A stretch of 64,000 bases of DNA from Forficula auricularia (Eukaryota; Arthropoda; Insecta; Dermaptera; Forficulidae): NCBI GenBank assembly GCA_024734495.1, contig JALMQS010000099.1, forward strand, positions 70,065,335 through 70,129,334, read 5' to 3'. The notes under the pieces are model-generated. The model searched no databases. It was not told where the DNA came from and saw only the letters and a program-made list of their open reading frames with translations. Positions within the stretch are counted from its first letter, which is position 1; each line of letters opens with the position of its first letter. This document shows, piece after piece, positions 1 to 10,651 of the stretch. The translations under genes were made by a program, and so were the position numbers.

Positions 1-121
1 ATGTAAAATAGTTTTTCTCCTATTAGTTAGATATTTTAAATGCCTGCCTATCATTTCAGTTGTCTACCTTCCAGGCGTTCCCGTGAATTTACCGTTTTCC
101 TTTTAATACACGCAGTAGCTA

Positions 122-1022
122 CACTGGAAAAAACGATATATTTATAGTTAAGAAATTATATTTGATATGAATAGATGGTGAAGTTAATTGTGGCAAAATC
201 GATCTCTGTTCAATATGAATAAATTATATACGTATTTTAAGTATTCTCATATTTTTTGTTCAACTCTAGATATATTAATAGTTAAGATGCCGCTATTTGA
301 ACGAAACAGCAACAAGTAAATTATGGAAATATTGTTATTTGAGTAAAATAGTGGAATAGTTGAATTTAATCGTTGCTTATTTAAATGCAATTACGACAAG
401 AAATTATATAAACTTGAATATTTTTTATTTATAATAAATATAGGTATGCATTTCTGATTAGAAGATGAATATATTCATTTGATGTAGAATCTATATTCAA
501 TCAAATGAATTATATAAAGATTTATTTTAATTAGTCATTTGATTTAATTATTTAGATAAAAATTTGAATTAATTATTAGTATTTGATTTAAGGTACAAGG
601 TAACCAAATATTAATATATATTAATATTTCTTATAATCTTAAAGTGGGTTTTAAAAATTAAAAAAAAATAATGTAAACAAAATTTTTTTAATTTTTTTAC
701 AAATATCTTAATTATTAAGATATCACTATTTGCAGAAAATCTAAGTCGTTTTATGATAAAAAAACATTTGTTTATATAAAATAAGAGGTTTTACTAGAAG
801 TAAACAAGACATTCATTTGATATTAAGAGATATCTAATAGAATAAAATAGATCACTCAAGTATATAATATATTTGGATTAAATACCTAAAAATTTGGTCA
901 TATTTGGAATGATTTCGATATATCTTGATTATTAATAAAAATATATTTGGAATAAATAAGAGCTCATTAAAAATGCGCAACTCTATCAATATATTTATTA
1001 TAAAGAATTTGTTTTTTCAGTG
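122..1022. mobile_element. TA-flanked CACTG-ended element, copy 1 (complete)
   Basis: This unit begins CACTGGAAAAAACGATATAT and ends in the inverted form (TTTTTTCAGTG), with TA on each side, so it looks like a TA-target DNA transposon. It is about 0.9 kb, AT-rich and has no usable reading frame, so it is non-autonomous. Related copies lie at 6785-7110, 42237-42970, 61366-62153 and 63101-63950. TA flanks point to the Tc1/mariner group. A 6 bp duplication TAGCTA is also readable around this copy, so the superfamily is not settled. Confidence 0.6.
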
Positions 1023-1134
1023 TAGCTATTTTCCATTATTCTATTTCCTGTTAAATCGTTTGTTTAATATCTTTTTATTTTCCAAATCGAAAATTACTGA
1101 GCATTGCTCGCGCCCATACTACTTTAATCTAATA

Positions 1135-1913
1135 GTACCTGGAGGCACCGAGCGATGCTCGGTAACTTCTTCCTTCAGTTAAAATCTTTATTTTAATATT
1201 ATTTTTAATTTAAAATTCTGATAAAAAGGTCGATTTTTATTTGAGAGCCGTTTTCAAATTAAAAAAATACAAATATATCTATATAGTATTCGACCACTGT
1301 ACCCCCCACCTCCACCCTGCTCGACCCCACCCCCGAAACCTCGCCCTACCCCCGGATCCCCCACCACTGCCCCCACCTTCTGCACCCCCACATCCACCAC
1401 ATCCACCCCCGCTCCGCATCAAGATCGCTTTCTCATCCTCAAAACTTGTTAATAGAGTTTGTTTCATCAAAATCGTTAGAGCCGTTTTTAAAATAAAAAA
1501 AAATAAAAAAAAATACAAATACTTATATATATATATATATACCTGGAAGACCGAGCTTTGTTCGGGTTTAGTTAATGCTTGACAACAACACACCACAATC
1601 ACAATAGTTCTTCAAGGCCTTTGAAAACAATTAGCCCAACCCATTGTCTTTCTGGGTATAATAGTAAAAGGAAAACCTTTTTCTAAAACCTTAAGAATGG
1701 AATTTTTCTACCTGAGAATAATTAATTCGATTACGATAAAACCAATCAAAAACAATTTTGTCGAAGATGAGACCGTGACAGATCGAATTGCCAACTCAAA
1801 AACCGCCTAACCCTTGAATTTCATCAAAATCGGTAGAGCCGTTTTCAAAATAAAACAATGATACAAATATATATAAACACATATACAATTTTTGCTCGTT
1901 TAATAAGAGTAGA
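1135..1913 (-). mobile_element. Helitron-like element(s), composite
   Basis: Read on the minus strand, it starts TCTACTCTTATTAAACGAGC at 1913 and ends with the hairpin ACCGAGC-ATC-GCTCGGT followed by GCCTCCAGGTAC at 1135. The base after the 3' end is T. A second internal 3'-like end near 1540 (CTCGGTCTTCCAGGTA) suggests two elements joined here. A C-rich tract (1299-1410) and AT microsatellites fill the interior. TC start, 3' hairpin about 11 nt from the end and no target duplication fit Helitrons. No Rep/helicase coding is seen, so it is non-autonomous. Confidence 0.6.
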
Positions 1914-2654
1914 GTATCTGGAGGCACCGAGCGATGCTCGGTAACTTTTTACTTCAGCTAAAAGCTTTATTTTAATGTTATTTTTTATTTAAAATCTCTG
2001 ACAAAAAGGTCGATTTTTTATTTGAGAGCCGTTTTCAAATTAAAAAAAAATCCAAATATATATAGTATATTAATTGTTGTCTTTCTTTCAGCTTAATTCA
2101 ATTATACATATTTATTTTATTATACATTATTCAATAAATTATATTTATAAAATACATAGCTATATATAATATATTCAATTATTTCCACACTTATAATAAA
2201 AGTCTAATTCAAAAATATTCATTTTAGTAAAAGTAAAAAAAGCAAAGATTTTTAAAATAGTTCTGTGGTCCAGTGGTAAAAAGTCTATGCCTTTGATGCA
2301 AGAGGTCTCAGGTTCTAATCTGACATGCAGCAAATCATTTTTTTTATTGAGATTTTCATCTATCAATAATTACTTTAATTAAGAAAAAATCAATTAAGAT
2401 GAATTTTGATGAGGTCCAGACCTAGCCAGATCGTTTTCTCATCCTCAAAACTTGTTAATAGATTTTGTTTCATCAAAATCGGTAGGGCCGTTTCAAAATA
2501 GAACCAAGATACAAATATATAAATAAATAAATATATATATATAAATAAATAAATAAATATATACATAAATAAATAAATATATATATATATGGGGGGGGGG
2601 GGGTGTTTTTAAAATAAATAAATATACAATTTTTGCTCGTTTAATAAGAGTAGA
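1914..2654 (-). mobile_element. Helitron-like element abutting the previous one
   Basis: It has the same terminal signature as its neighbour: the 3' hairpin with CTCCAGATAC at 1914 and the TCTACTC 5' start at 2654, preceded on that strand by A. It directly abuts the 1135-1913 element head to tail with no spacer. The interior holds an (AAATA)n-type microsatellite at about 2515-2600 and a run of about 13 G at 2591-2603. Confidence 0.6.
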
Positions 2655-3180
2655 TAAGTATGGACTTGAATAAGAATAATTTTAATTTTCGAATTTATTC
2701 ATTTAAGAGAAAAATTCAAAATCCAATGGTAATCCTTACATCTATGTTTTCATTTTGCTTTCTGTTACAAGAGGAGGTTTTCTTCTACCAACCAAATCCC
2801 TTCCACTCCACATAGCAGGCAGGCTGCGAGTGAAACAATAAAATATGGAATTTTAATGATTCAATGGATTAATTCGCCAAGTGCTTAAAACGAAAATTGA
2901 ATTAACTCTCTTTCCTGCCCTCGTACTTACTCATACTTTAAACTCTCTAATCTACACTTGAATAATAAAAGGTCATGAAAATATTCCAATCAAACATCAT
3001 GAATTTTATTCACTTCTCGCTGTATTTTATTATATTATATCTACTTCTCTTTTTAACTCTATCCTTATAAAATAAAGAGAGAAAAAATTATGCCCTGGCT
3101 AATGCACACCATCACTTTACTTACACTTACCTTGCTTCATAAACCATCATATTGAAATTTTTATTGATTTTTATATAATA
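2655..3180. other. AT-rich spacer, nothing recognised
   Basis: There is no reading frame of note, RNA gene or repeat end in this stretch. A C-rich tract (3190-3330) resembling the Helitron interior follows it, without recognisable Helitron ends. Confidence 0.4.
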
Positions 3181-3344
3181 CTAGCTGCGGCGGCCCTCTT
3201 GCTAGCCACCTGGACCCCCAACCCACGAACCCCACACTCATACCCCCACCCGAACATCACCCAGCACCTCCCCCTGCACCATGCACCCGTGCCCAACCAC
3301 CGCCCCCACCTCACTACCTGACTCACAGATTATGTATACACAAT

Positions 3345-3560
3345 TTGGTTAAGTTGGCTCTAAGGGTAAGAATTTTCATTTTTTGATTCCCCCCCATTTT
3401 GGGTGGTTAGTTTTTGCATTTCTAGCCTTCTAGTGACCCACAGATTATGTATACAAAATTTGGTTGAGTTTGGTCCAAGAGCAAGAATTTTCATATTTTG
3501 ACACTCCCCCTTTTTGGGGGGAATTTTTTAAACAAAAGTTGTCAGAAATTACATCCCCTA
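3345..3560. repeat. Dispersed ~117 bp monomer, two copies
   Basis: Two imperfect copies of a unit containing GATTATGTATAC, AAATTTGGTT and CATTTTGGGTGGTTAG. The same monomer recurs at 5370-5520, 28080-28130, 40040-40800 and 52040-52240, so it is a tandem-prone module inside a larger interspersed family. Confidence 0.6.
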
Positions 3561-3659
3561 CAACTTTGCTCATAATAAAATTTGCCGTAGAGTTAATAGT
3601 TTAGGAGTTATTTGATAATTTTCATTCGCGCGCCCCCCAAACCCCCTTCTGGGGTCAAA

Positions 3660-4336
3660 ATATCAAAACGTTATATAGCTAAAAACGTAAGTTAGAAGAC
3701 ATCTGATGTAAATATGAAATTTCATAATAAACCCTTCAGCAAGGGTTTTGGCAATTATATTCTTGAAGTCTAGCTGAGACATCGGTTTTGTCTTTGTAGA
3801 AGCAGCGACAAAGCAATGTAACTTCCAGTCATTTACCAGAGCGCTATACAAACAATGTATCCATAATTAGCGTCCCCCAATTGTCGTGTAAACCGCCGCC
3901 GCCCATGCATCGGTTGTAGTTGTTGTGACTGTAGAACACCACCCCTTTTCTTTTTTCTCTGCTAAAACGTTGCACTCTGACCATTGGCTCAACGGTATCA
4001 TAATTGGTTGCGATGGTGACTTCGGTAATGTCCATCCAACGAACTACCAAAATGTCATTTGTCTGATCAAATAAATAATCCTATTCATATTTCTTCAAAG
4101 CAATCTTTACTTTAACTCTCTTGACTGTTTTCAATGCCGCTAAATTCCATGTATCGTTCGTTTAGTATTTTGAATAATGGTCGCACTTTTGCAAATTTAT
4201 CAACTGATTTCAACGTATCATTGTTTGCTATATGAAAATTTGATTTCAACCGTACGAAGGTTTTCCGTGGTATTCCGTGACAATTCTCGATAATATTCAA
4301 TATTTCCTCATTTATTAAATATTTTCGGATTAACAT
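3660..4336 (-). pseudogene. piggyBac transposase relic
   Basis: Three consecutive minus-strand fragments resemble the PiggyBac/PGBD transposase family (DDE_Tnp_1_7 fold). The first (4336-4112) contains PRKTFVRLKSNFHIAN and KFAKVRPLF. The second (4050-3844) contains VTIATNYDTVEPM, VQRFSREKR and YNRCMGG..LHDN. The third (3851-3663) contains ALVNDWKLHCFVA and MSQLDFK. Order and strand agree with one ancestral gene. The family is usually about 550-600 residues; here only about 200 remain, and the central catalytic region between fragments one and two is gone. Stops and frame changes separate the pieces, so it cannot make a transposase. Family assignment is from motif recognition only. Confidence 0.75.
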
Positions 4337-4394
4337 TTAAAACTTAAAATAAACGTACTAGCATTAAACTTATTGTTTTGACATATCATGTACA

Positions 4395-5000
4395 AAATAA
4401 ACTGCAACGGATCGTTGCTAAACTTTATCCAAATTCATTTGAAATATTAATATGTTCTTGAGTAAGGTACTTTAAAATATAATTTTACTAAAAACTTTAT
4501 TTAACCTTTTTTGTGGTCCCCAAGGTACTTAATTAGGATATTAAATTTCATCAAAATTGGTTAAGTCATTTTCAAGATATTTAGAAAAAACTAAAAAAGT
4601 ACTGAAATAAAGTACTAATGTTGTGGACCGATATGTACCAAAAACTAATCGCGCTTCATTTTGTTAAAATACTGGTAGGTTTTTCAATTTCAATTCAAGT
4701 GCAACGGTGTGGAAAAATTCGTGGACGAAAAAAACGATAACACACATACATACATCCATCCATCCGCACGCACTTCCAAAAAAATGGCACTTTTTGTCCT
4801 CTCGACGAGATTCCAGGTAATTTTTGGCAAAAACCGTCACGTGCTAAAATTCAATCTCATTGAATACTTCAATTTGTGACCTTAATTGAGTCCATGGGTT
4901 CCGAAGTCTTTACCTGAGGACCCTTTGAAGTCGCGCTTGCCGCGAGAGCGATTACAATACTTTCCCCATGCTTCGCATTGGATAAAAGTAAAAAGAGTTC
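4395..5000 (+). repeat. ~600 bp interspersed repeat, copy A
   Basis: The unit runs from CTGCAACGGATCGTTGCTAA to CGCATTGGATAAAAGTA. A near-identical copy lies at 54146-54750, where it splits a SINE, and a diverged inverted copy at 22482-22715. It has no coding capacity and no clear terminal inverted repeats. The interior includes short CATA/CATC repeats. Its class is unknown. Confidence 0.65.
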
Positions 5001-5329
5001 CTTTCTTCACTTAGATATGCGTTTGTTTTGGAAATAACTTTCACCGCTTCTCGTGTGGATAGTGTCAAAGTTACAAAATGGCGACGAGACAAGTTTTCCA
5101 AAAGCATAAGGGCCATGTTCTTTTATTATACCTTTTTAGTTTAAAATAAAAAATACATATTAAGAAACAAGCAAGATTTATTACCTGTATTTTACCATTT
5201 AAAGTATAGTTGGAAAATAGTGAATATTTGTGAATTATTTCTGTAGTAGCCGCGGGCCTGATTGAAAACTTTCAAGGACCGGAATTTGGGGACCCTACTA
5301 TAGTCCACTGAGCTATTTATAAAATTAAA

Positions 5330-6000
5330 TAATTGATCTGATGTGGCCATCCACTTGACTTTACCATACACTTGTGGTTGAGTTTGGTACAAGGGCCTAG
5401 ATTTTCATTTTTTGTCCCCCCCATTTTGGGCGGTTTGTTTTTGCATTTTAGTGTTTTTGAGGCCCACTGATTATGTATACAAAGTTTGGTTGAGTTTGCT
5501 CAAATGGCCTAGATTTTTATTCCCACCCCCTCCCTAATTTTGCAGCCAGAAAAAAAAGTATTTTCGTTATTATAGTTTGATTTTATAGTATATTTCATTT
5601 TTCTTGTTTTTTAGTTTGAAAATATTACAATTTTAAATTTGAATCCCTTCCCCCCTTAATTTTGGGTAGTTATTCACCAAAATCTAATGAGCTCTTAATC
5701 TCAATGGACCAAAACTACGTGTGAAATTTGGTTTTGATATTTGAGCTAGCTCGTCCACAAAATAGACTAACTGAATTAAGAGAATAACAGACATTTTGAC
5801 AAAACAATTATTATCTCGAAAAATGTAATTTTTTCGATGTTCATTTATTAGAGCTTTTTTGTAGACCGAAATGCCATAGTTTCGCCCAATTTTTTTTTAT
5901 CAATATAGTTTAAACCGTTTTTGAGATATTTCGGAAAAAAGAAGAAAAGAAATCACTTTATTCATGTAGGATTACAATACTTGACCATACCCTGTATGAT
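5330..6000 (-). repeat. Interspersed repeat family T (~0.65 kb)
   Basis: One end carries CACTTGACTTTACCATACA and the other GATTACAATACTTGACCATA followed by CCCTGTAT. The middle has the 117 bp monomer and a block rich in TATTTCGGAAAAAAGAAG-type sequence. Other copies: 27686-28275 (opposite orientation), 33810-33975 (partial) and 52020-52790 (interrupted). I cannot assign a class. Confidence 0.55.
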
Positions 6001-6009
6001 AAAGTAAAA

Positions 6010-6780
6010 ATCCTATTTAGAAAAGTTAAAAATTTTATTTGTTTTTTGCTTAAGATATATCAAACTTTTTAGTATTTGTATACTACCTTCCACCGTTCTT
6101 TTGCGATTTTGTGAATATCTGAATCCCTACACACAAACCGAAGGAATTAATTACAGACTACGAAAAATAAATTGCAAATTTTCTATTATAGCATGACTGG
6201 CTGTTGAGCATACCGGGGAAAATCTAATTATCCCTATTTATTGAATCATTTGACTTCCGGCAGAGTGTAATGAACCCCCCCTCCATTCAATTTCGAAATG
6301 GCTTTTTCATTCTCTCTGATTTAAAGGGGCTGCTGCTCTATCAAGCGTTAAATGAATCTTACATACATCGCCTTAATACGTCACAAAATGTCATAAACAT
6401 CGGTCTGTCTGCTGTTGATGGATTTTCTTGTCCTAATCCTATCAAAGGCGCGATTACATGGCGAATTATGTTGAAACGATTGCCGTTTAGATAATGATTT
6501 AAAAGCGCCCAGAGGGATGGAATGGGAAAAGGGAACTCACAGGGATGGGATGGGGTGGGAAATCCCCTGGGAGAGGGGGAGGGGTCTGCACTCGTTTTTT
6601 TATATTTAAATCATTAAACATTATAGAGTGAAAAAAAAATTAAAAGTTCTCAACGAATTTCAAATTTAAAGATAATACTTTAAAAAATTAATTTTCAATA
6701 GAGTTTAAATATAGTAGGTATATACCGAGGGGTGAACCGCGACCTAATATCTAGTAAACCTACTTCCACTTTCATTTCAA
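6010..6780. other. Partly non-repetitive island with one repeat end
   Basis: Positions 6170-6530 are not repeated elsewhere in the window and are less AT-rich. An open frame of 74 codons (6270-6494) exists but shows no recognisable domain. At 6725 the sequence CGAGGGGTGAACCGCGA matches the terminal repeat of the MITE at 46595-46868, so a single such end lies here. Confidence 0.4.
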
Positions 6781-6784
6781 AGTA

Positions 6785-7110
6785 TACTGAAAAAACAATT
6801 TATTTATAATAAATATATTGATAGAGTTGAGCATTTTTAATGAGCTCTTATTTATTCCAAAGATATTTTTATTAATCATTCCAAATAAGACCAAATATTT
6901 AGGTATTTAATCCAAATTAATTATATATTTGAGTGATCTATTTGATTCTATTAGAGATCTCTTAATATTAAATGAATGTCTTGTTTACTTCAAGTGAAAC
7001 CTATTATTATATCTAAACGAATGTTTTTTTTTTTTATCATAAAACGATTTAGATTTTCTGCAAATAGTGATATTTTAATAATTAAGATATTAAAAAAAAA
7101 TAATAAAAGT
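6785..7110 (-). mobile_element. CACTG-ended element, copy 2 (truncated)
   Basis: The left end reads TACTGAAAAAACAATTTATT, matching the reverse complement of the right end of copy 1, and the following 300 bp align to copy 1 in inverse orientation. The other half is missing. Confidence 0.55.
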
Positions 7111-7269
7111 TTTATTCTTAGGGCTACTTTTGAATCAACTTCGTATTGAGTTCTACCACTCCGTCTTCAAAAGAAAATAACTTGAATTAATAAAATTTCC
7201 TAATTTTGAAGGAGACAATAAAAGAGTGTGTCTTCTGCTGGAATTATAAATTTTATTTATTTATAACGA

Positions 7270-7305
7270 GACTATAGTTTCGAGGGCTATTGCCCTCTTC
7301 ATCAG
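7270..7305 (-). ncRNA. Hammerhead ribozyme motif (type I, short stem III)
   Basis: On the minus strand: CTGATGA core, stem II GAGGGC/GCCCTC with a short loop, GAAAC, a UAUA loop and the GUC cleavage triplet. Stem III is only two base pairs (AC/GU). Flanking bases can form a weak stem I. All conserved core nucleotides are present. Confidence 0.65.
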
Positions 7306-7366
7306 TCTATTACAATTGATTCACAGGAATTAATTTACGAATTACTTGTGAATCCATTGTAATAGA

Positions 7367-7401
7367 CTGATGAAGAGGGCAAAGCCCTCGAAACTATAGT
7401 C
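7367..7401 (+). ncRNA. Hammerhead ribozyme motif, opposite strand
   Basis: This is the mirror of the motif at 7270-7305: CTGATGA, stem II GAGGGC-AAA-GCCCTC, GAAAC, TATA, GTC. Cleavage would be expected after C7401. Having one on each strand means either transcript of the palindrome carries a complete core. Confidence 0.65.
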
Positions 7402-7479
7402 TCGTTATAAATAAATAAAATTTATAATTCCTGCAGAAGACACACTCTTTATTGTCTACTTAAATATATAAAAATTCTG

Positions 7480-7990
7480 CTACCCTCGGCACAAAAATTT
7501 TAAATAAAATTATTAAACCAATTATTTTACATTAATTAATGTATACATTGTATTTTTGCTTCGATTCCGGAGATTACTTCTCCACCATCGAGTGTCCTTA
7601 TTCATCTTTAGTCCTTGTTTTTAATAAGAGGAAAAATCTAATTAGATAAAAAAACCTCTTTTCCGATAATTATTTCAATTCCATTATTCCCCAATCAAGT
7701 CGATTGGTTCCTCTCATCCACCATCCAAAAAAATTTTCAATTTCCTAATTTTGATATATATAATAATATTTGCAATTAGTTATTACTGAGTTTTAAATTG
7801 AAAAAAAAAAAATTATATTAATAAAAGGAAATTTAAAAAAATTTAATCACTTATATGTTTTTATTGACACAGCCACCTGTTAATTTAATTAAGTAAAAAC
7901 CAATCAATGAGGTTCTGACAGATCGAATTGTCGACCCAAAAACCCCCTAATCAGGGATTTTTATCGAAATCGTTAGACCCTATAACCCTC
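7480..7990 (-). repeat. Helitron-related fragment with ~210 bp module
   Basis: A 210 bp module (7505-7715) with GATTCCGGAGATTACTTCTC and CCTTGTTTTTAATAAGAGG recurs at 9065-9275 and twice in inverse orientation at 58725-59170, inside Helitron-like elements. The following text (GACAGATCGAATTG, AAAACCCCCTAA) is the usual Helitron 5' subterminal sequence of this window. No intact ends are present. Confidence 0.5.
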
Positions 7991-8019
7991 GGCTACTTGT
8001 CTTGTTTTTCAATCGCCTG

Positions 8020-8580
8020 TTGTTTCTCAGATCATGTGCAAATAAACGGCTTGTGGTCCAATCCAATTATCTCAGATTGTGTATTTAAACGGGTGGCTAA
8101 TTGAGCCATGAAAGGGCCGCTACGAGGAGATTCCATAAGGCCTTCTTTGAACGACAGCAAAGCGTGTGCCCCGGGGCCCGCTTTGAGAGAGAGGCTCAAA
8201 AGAACGGAACCCCGAGGCTACCCTGTCTCTGACTCTGGCCTGGGCCTTTGGACCGCCTGAAAGGGCAAAAGGGCTTGCTTGTTGCTCCCCGGGCGCAATT
8301 ATTCCGGCAGCAGATCAGATGACAGAGCATCCCGCTAGACATTAATATATATTTATATAATCGATTGCGTTCACTCGAAACAAGATCCGTTTTTGAATGT
8401 CTGACGTTTTTCCAAACGAGGAAATTAGTTTCACTTTGAGAAAGAAATCGAGAGATCACGCCCGACACCCACCCAATTATTCTAAACCAAGCATACTTCC
8501 TTGCTTGCCTTCTCCAAAGTTTAATATCAAGTAATAAAACTTTAATTTCTATTTTCCAATCTCGTTGTATATATTTATTT
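8020..8580. other. Non-repetitive, GC-richer island
   Basis: I find no second copy of this segment in the window, and 8100-8340 is clearly more GC-rich than its surroundings. A 90-codon minus-strand frame (8468-8196) has no recognisable domain. It could be an exon remnant or regulatory DNA. No function is assigned. Confidence 0.35.
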
Positions 8581-8581
8581 A

Positions 8582-9612
8582 GTACCTGGGGTCACCGAGC
8601 GATGCTCGGCAACTTTTGCTTCAGTTAAAAGTTATATATTAATATTACTTTTAATTTAAAATTCTGATAAAAACCACCACCCTGGACCCCACCCCCATAC
8701 CAGCCCCGCTACCCCCCTGGACCTCCGCCCCATACCGCACACCAAACCGCCTGGACAACCACCCACGTACCGCCCCCGCGCACCGTACCCCCGCTATGCC
8801 CCATGGACTCCGAACCCACCACTCCACCAGCCCCGCACCCCACCTCCTTCACCACCCACCCGCACCCCCCAGTTTTTGTATTTTTTATTTTCTAGTGGTC
8901 CACAGATTATGTATATATAGGTATATAAATAAATTCCATATAATTATTTTTTTAATTAAATAACAATTTATCGAGTTTTATAATATAATCAATTAAAGGT
9001 AAAAAAGGAAAAATGATTAATGGGTATAATCAATTAATTTTTTTTTTTTTTTTTTTTTTTTCATAAATTTTATTAAACCAATTATTTTACATTAATTAAT
9101 GTATACCTTGTATTTTAGCTTCGATTCCGGAGATTGCTTCTCCACCATCGAGTGTCCTTATTCATCTTTAGTCCTTGTTTTTAATAAGAGGAAAAATCTA
9201 ATTAGATAAAAAAACCTCTTTTCCGATAATTATTTCAATTCCATTATTCCCCAATCAAGTCGATTGGTCCTCTCAATTAAATTGTTTAATTTTAATATAT
9301 ACCATATATATTCACATTTGCTATAACCTAGTAGTGAGTTTTAAAATTAAAAAAACCCAATTAATAAATAAAAGATAATTGAAAAAAATGTAAACAAACT
9401 TTTTATTGAGATTTTCATCTATAAATAATTACTTTTAATTAAGAATAGATCAATAAAGATGAAATTTGTCGAGATCCCAGATCGTATTCTCATCTCTCAA
9501 AACTTGTTAATATAGTCGGTTTCACTAAAATCAGGTAGAGCAGTTGTCAAAATAGAACTAAGATACAAACAAATATATAAACAAACAATTTTTGTCGTTT
9601 AATAAGAGTAGA
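8582..9612 (-). mobile_element. Helitron-like element (~1.03 kb)
   Basis: The 3' hairpin end (CACCGAGCGATGCTCGGCAA on the plus strand) is at 8582 and the TCTACTC 5' start at 9612. On the element strand the flanks are A before and T after, as expected for Helitron insertion. The interior has a C-rich tract (8680-8870), the 210 bp module and a long T run (9038-9060). Non-autonomous. Confidence 0.6.
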
Positions 9613-10130
9613 TAAAACCACTCTCTTTGAATCCTTTACAATTTTAATTATTCATATATTAGTCCAGTCATTTGGTAGTTTTACCTGGAAAGTTTTATGT
9701 GAGTTTGGAAAATGGGTAATTTTATAGATTTCGATGTGTTCTTTCCGAATGTCAAATTTGCAACCTCGTATCTTTGCCGTTCGCGCTGCCATATTGGAAA
9801 AATGGCGCCTAAAAGCAGTTTTTTGACAATATCTCCTTTCCGACTCATTTCACGATAAAAACAATTATATACAAAATGAAACTAGAGAAAATTTCCTACA
9901 ATTTATCTGATTACCGTTTTTCTGGTAAAATAAATAGTTCTAGCTGAGCGACGTAAACCATTTTTCCAGTTTTTCGCTTAAGAATTTTGAAAACGCTATA
10001 ACAAAAACACCAAAAAATGAGATTTTTTTACAGTGAAAAACAAAGATTTAAGCATCTTTTGGGTGTCTTTTTTTGAAAAAAATGGAAATTATTTCAAAAA
10101 TCAAACTCCAGTATAATATTATTAACAGTT
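9613..10130. other. Repeat-derived spacer
   Basis: AT-rich sequence with segments (for example near 10380-10490) resembling the hAT-type family of 53844-55894. No ends can be placed on the left side. Confidence 0.35.
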
Positions 10131-10337
10131 TTGAATTTCAAAGGACATCATAGATATTATCATTTAAGGAGCCAGAATAGAGAACCCAAGGGCCAGTAGC
10201 CAAACCTGTCTTAAGGGTTTGGCTACTGGCCCGGCAAGCTTAGTTAGCGCTTGGGTTCGATTCCTGTGGGACGAACCTCTCTGATATGCAAATGTAAAAA
10301 TATTTCAACTAATATCTATGATGTCCTTTAAAGTTAA
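10131..10337. repeat. Short palindromic insert with tRNA-like box B
   Basis: A perfect 20 bp inverted repeat (AAAGGACATCATAGATATTA and its complement) bounds the insert. Inside are a second inverted repeat around GGTTTGGCTACTGGCC and a pol III box B-like GGTTCGATTCC near 10255. This could be a SINE fragment folded back on itself. Confidence 0.45.
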
Positions 10338-10349
10338 ATTCATTTGAGA

Positions 10350-10651
10350 TTTTTTTAATTGAATTTTTGACAATGTTCCGTCACGAAATTTTGTTTGCAA
10401 ATCTCAGATTCGGATTCAGCACACCCAAAAACATGTAGGATCAAATCAAAACTACCCCCAAAACTTTCCCGCGGCGACAACAATTTAATTGGACTAAAAA
10501 GGTACTACAAGAAATTAAAAAAGAACATAATTCTTGATTAAACATATGAATTATATTTAATTACTGTTAGTTTGCCATAAGAAATCATCCCATGAAGCTT
10601 GACCTTAGGGGCGGGCGGGTCTGACCCCCCCCCCTCGTGGCTACGCCTCTG
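10350..10651 (-). mobile_element. hAT-type element end
   Basis: The right terminus reads TGGCTACGCCTCTG at 10651, the inverted form of the CAGWGGCGTAGCCA terminus used at 53844. Upstream sequence (GTTCCGTCACGAAATTTTGT, CCAAAACTTTCCCGC) matches the right half of the 53844-55894 element. The left end is not found. Confidence 0.55.

Larger units (their letters stand above)
7208..7462. mobile_element. Penelope-type terminal units, head-to-head palindrome
   Basis: Two ~110 bp units face each other around a short spacer (7318-7350). Each arm contains GAGACAATAAA, GTGTGTCTTCTGC (or its complement), an AT-rich segment and a hammerhead core. The same unit occurs singly at 52410-52579 with a target duplication. 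Hammerhead motifs in the terminal repeats of Penelope-like elements are established (Cervera and de la Peña 2014); attribution to Penelope here is by that motif. Confidence 0.7.

Noticed and set aside
1241..1602. Opposed 113- and 107-codon frames rich in Pro or Gly
   Set aside because: They arise from the C-rich Helitron tract and AT microsatellites on both strands; no domain or codon structure.
8196..8468. 90-codon minus gene in the GC-richer island
   Set aside because: No domain, no splice context and no supporting homology that I recognise; kept only as an island of interest.
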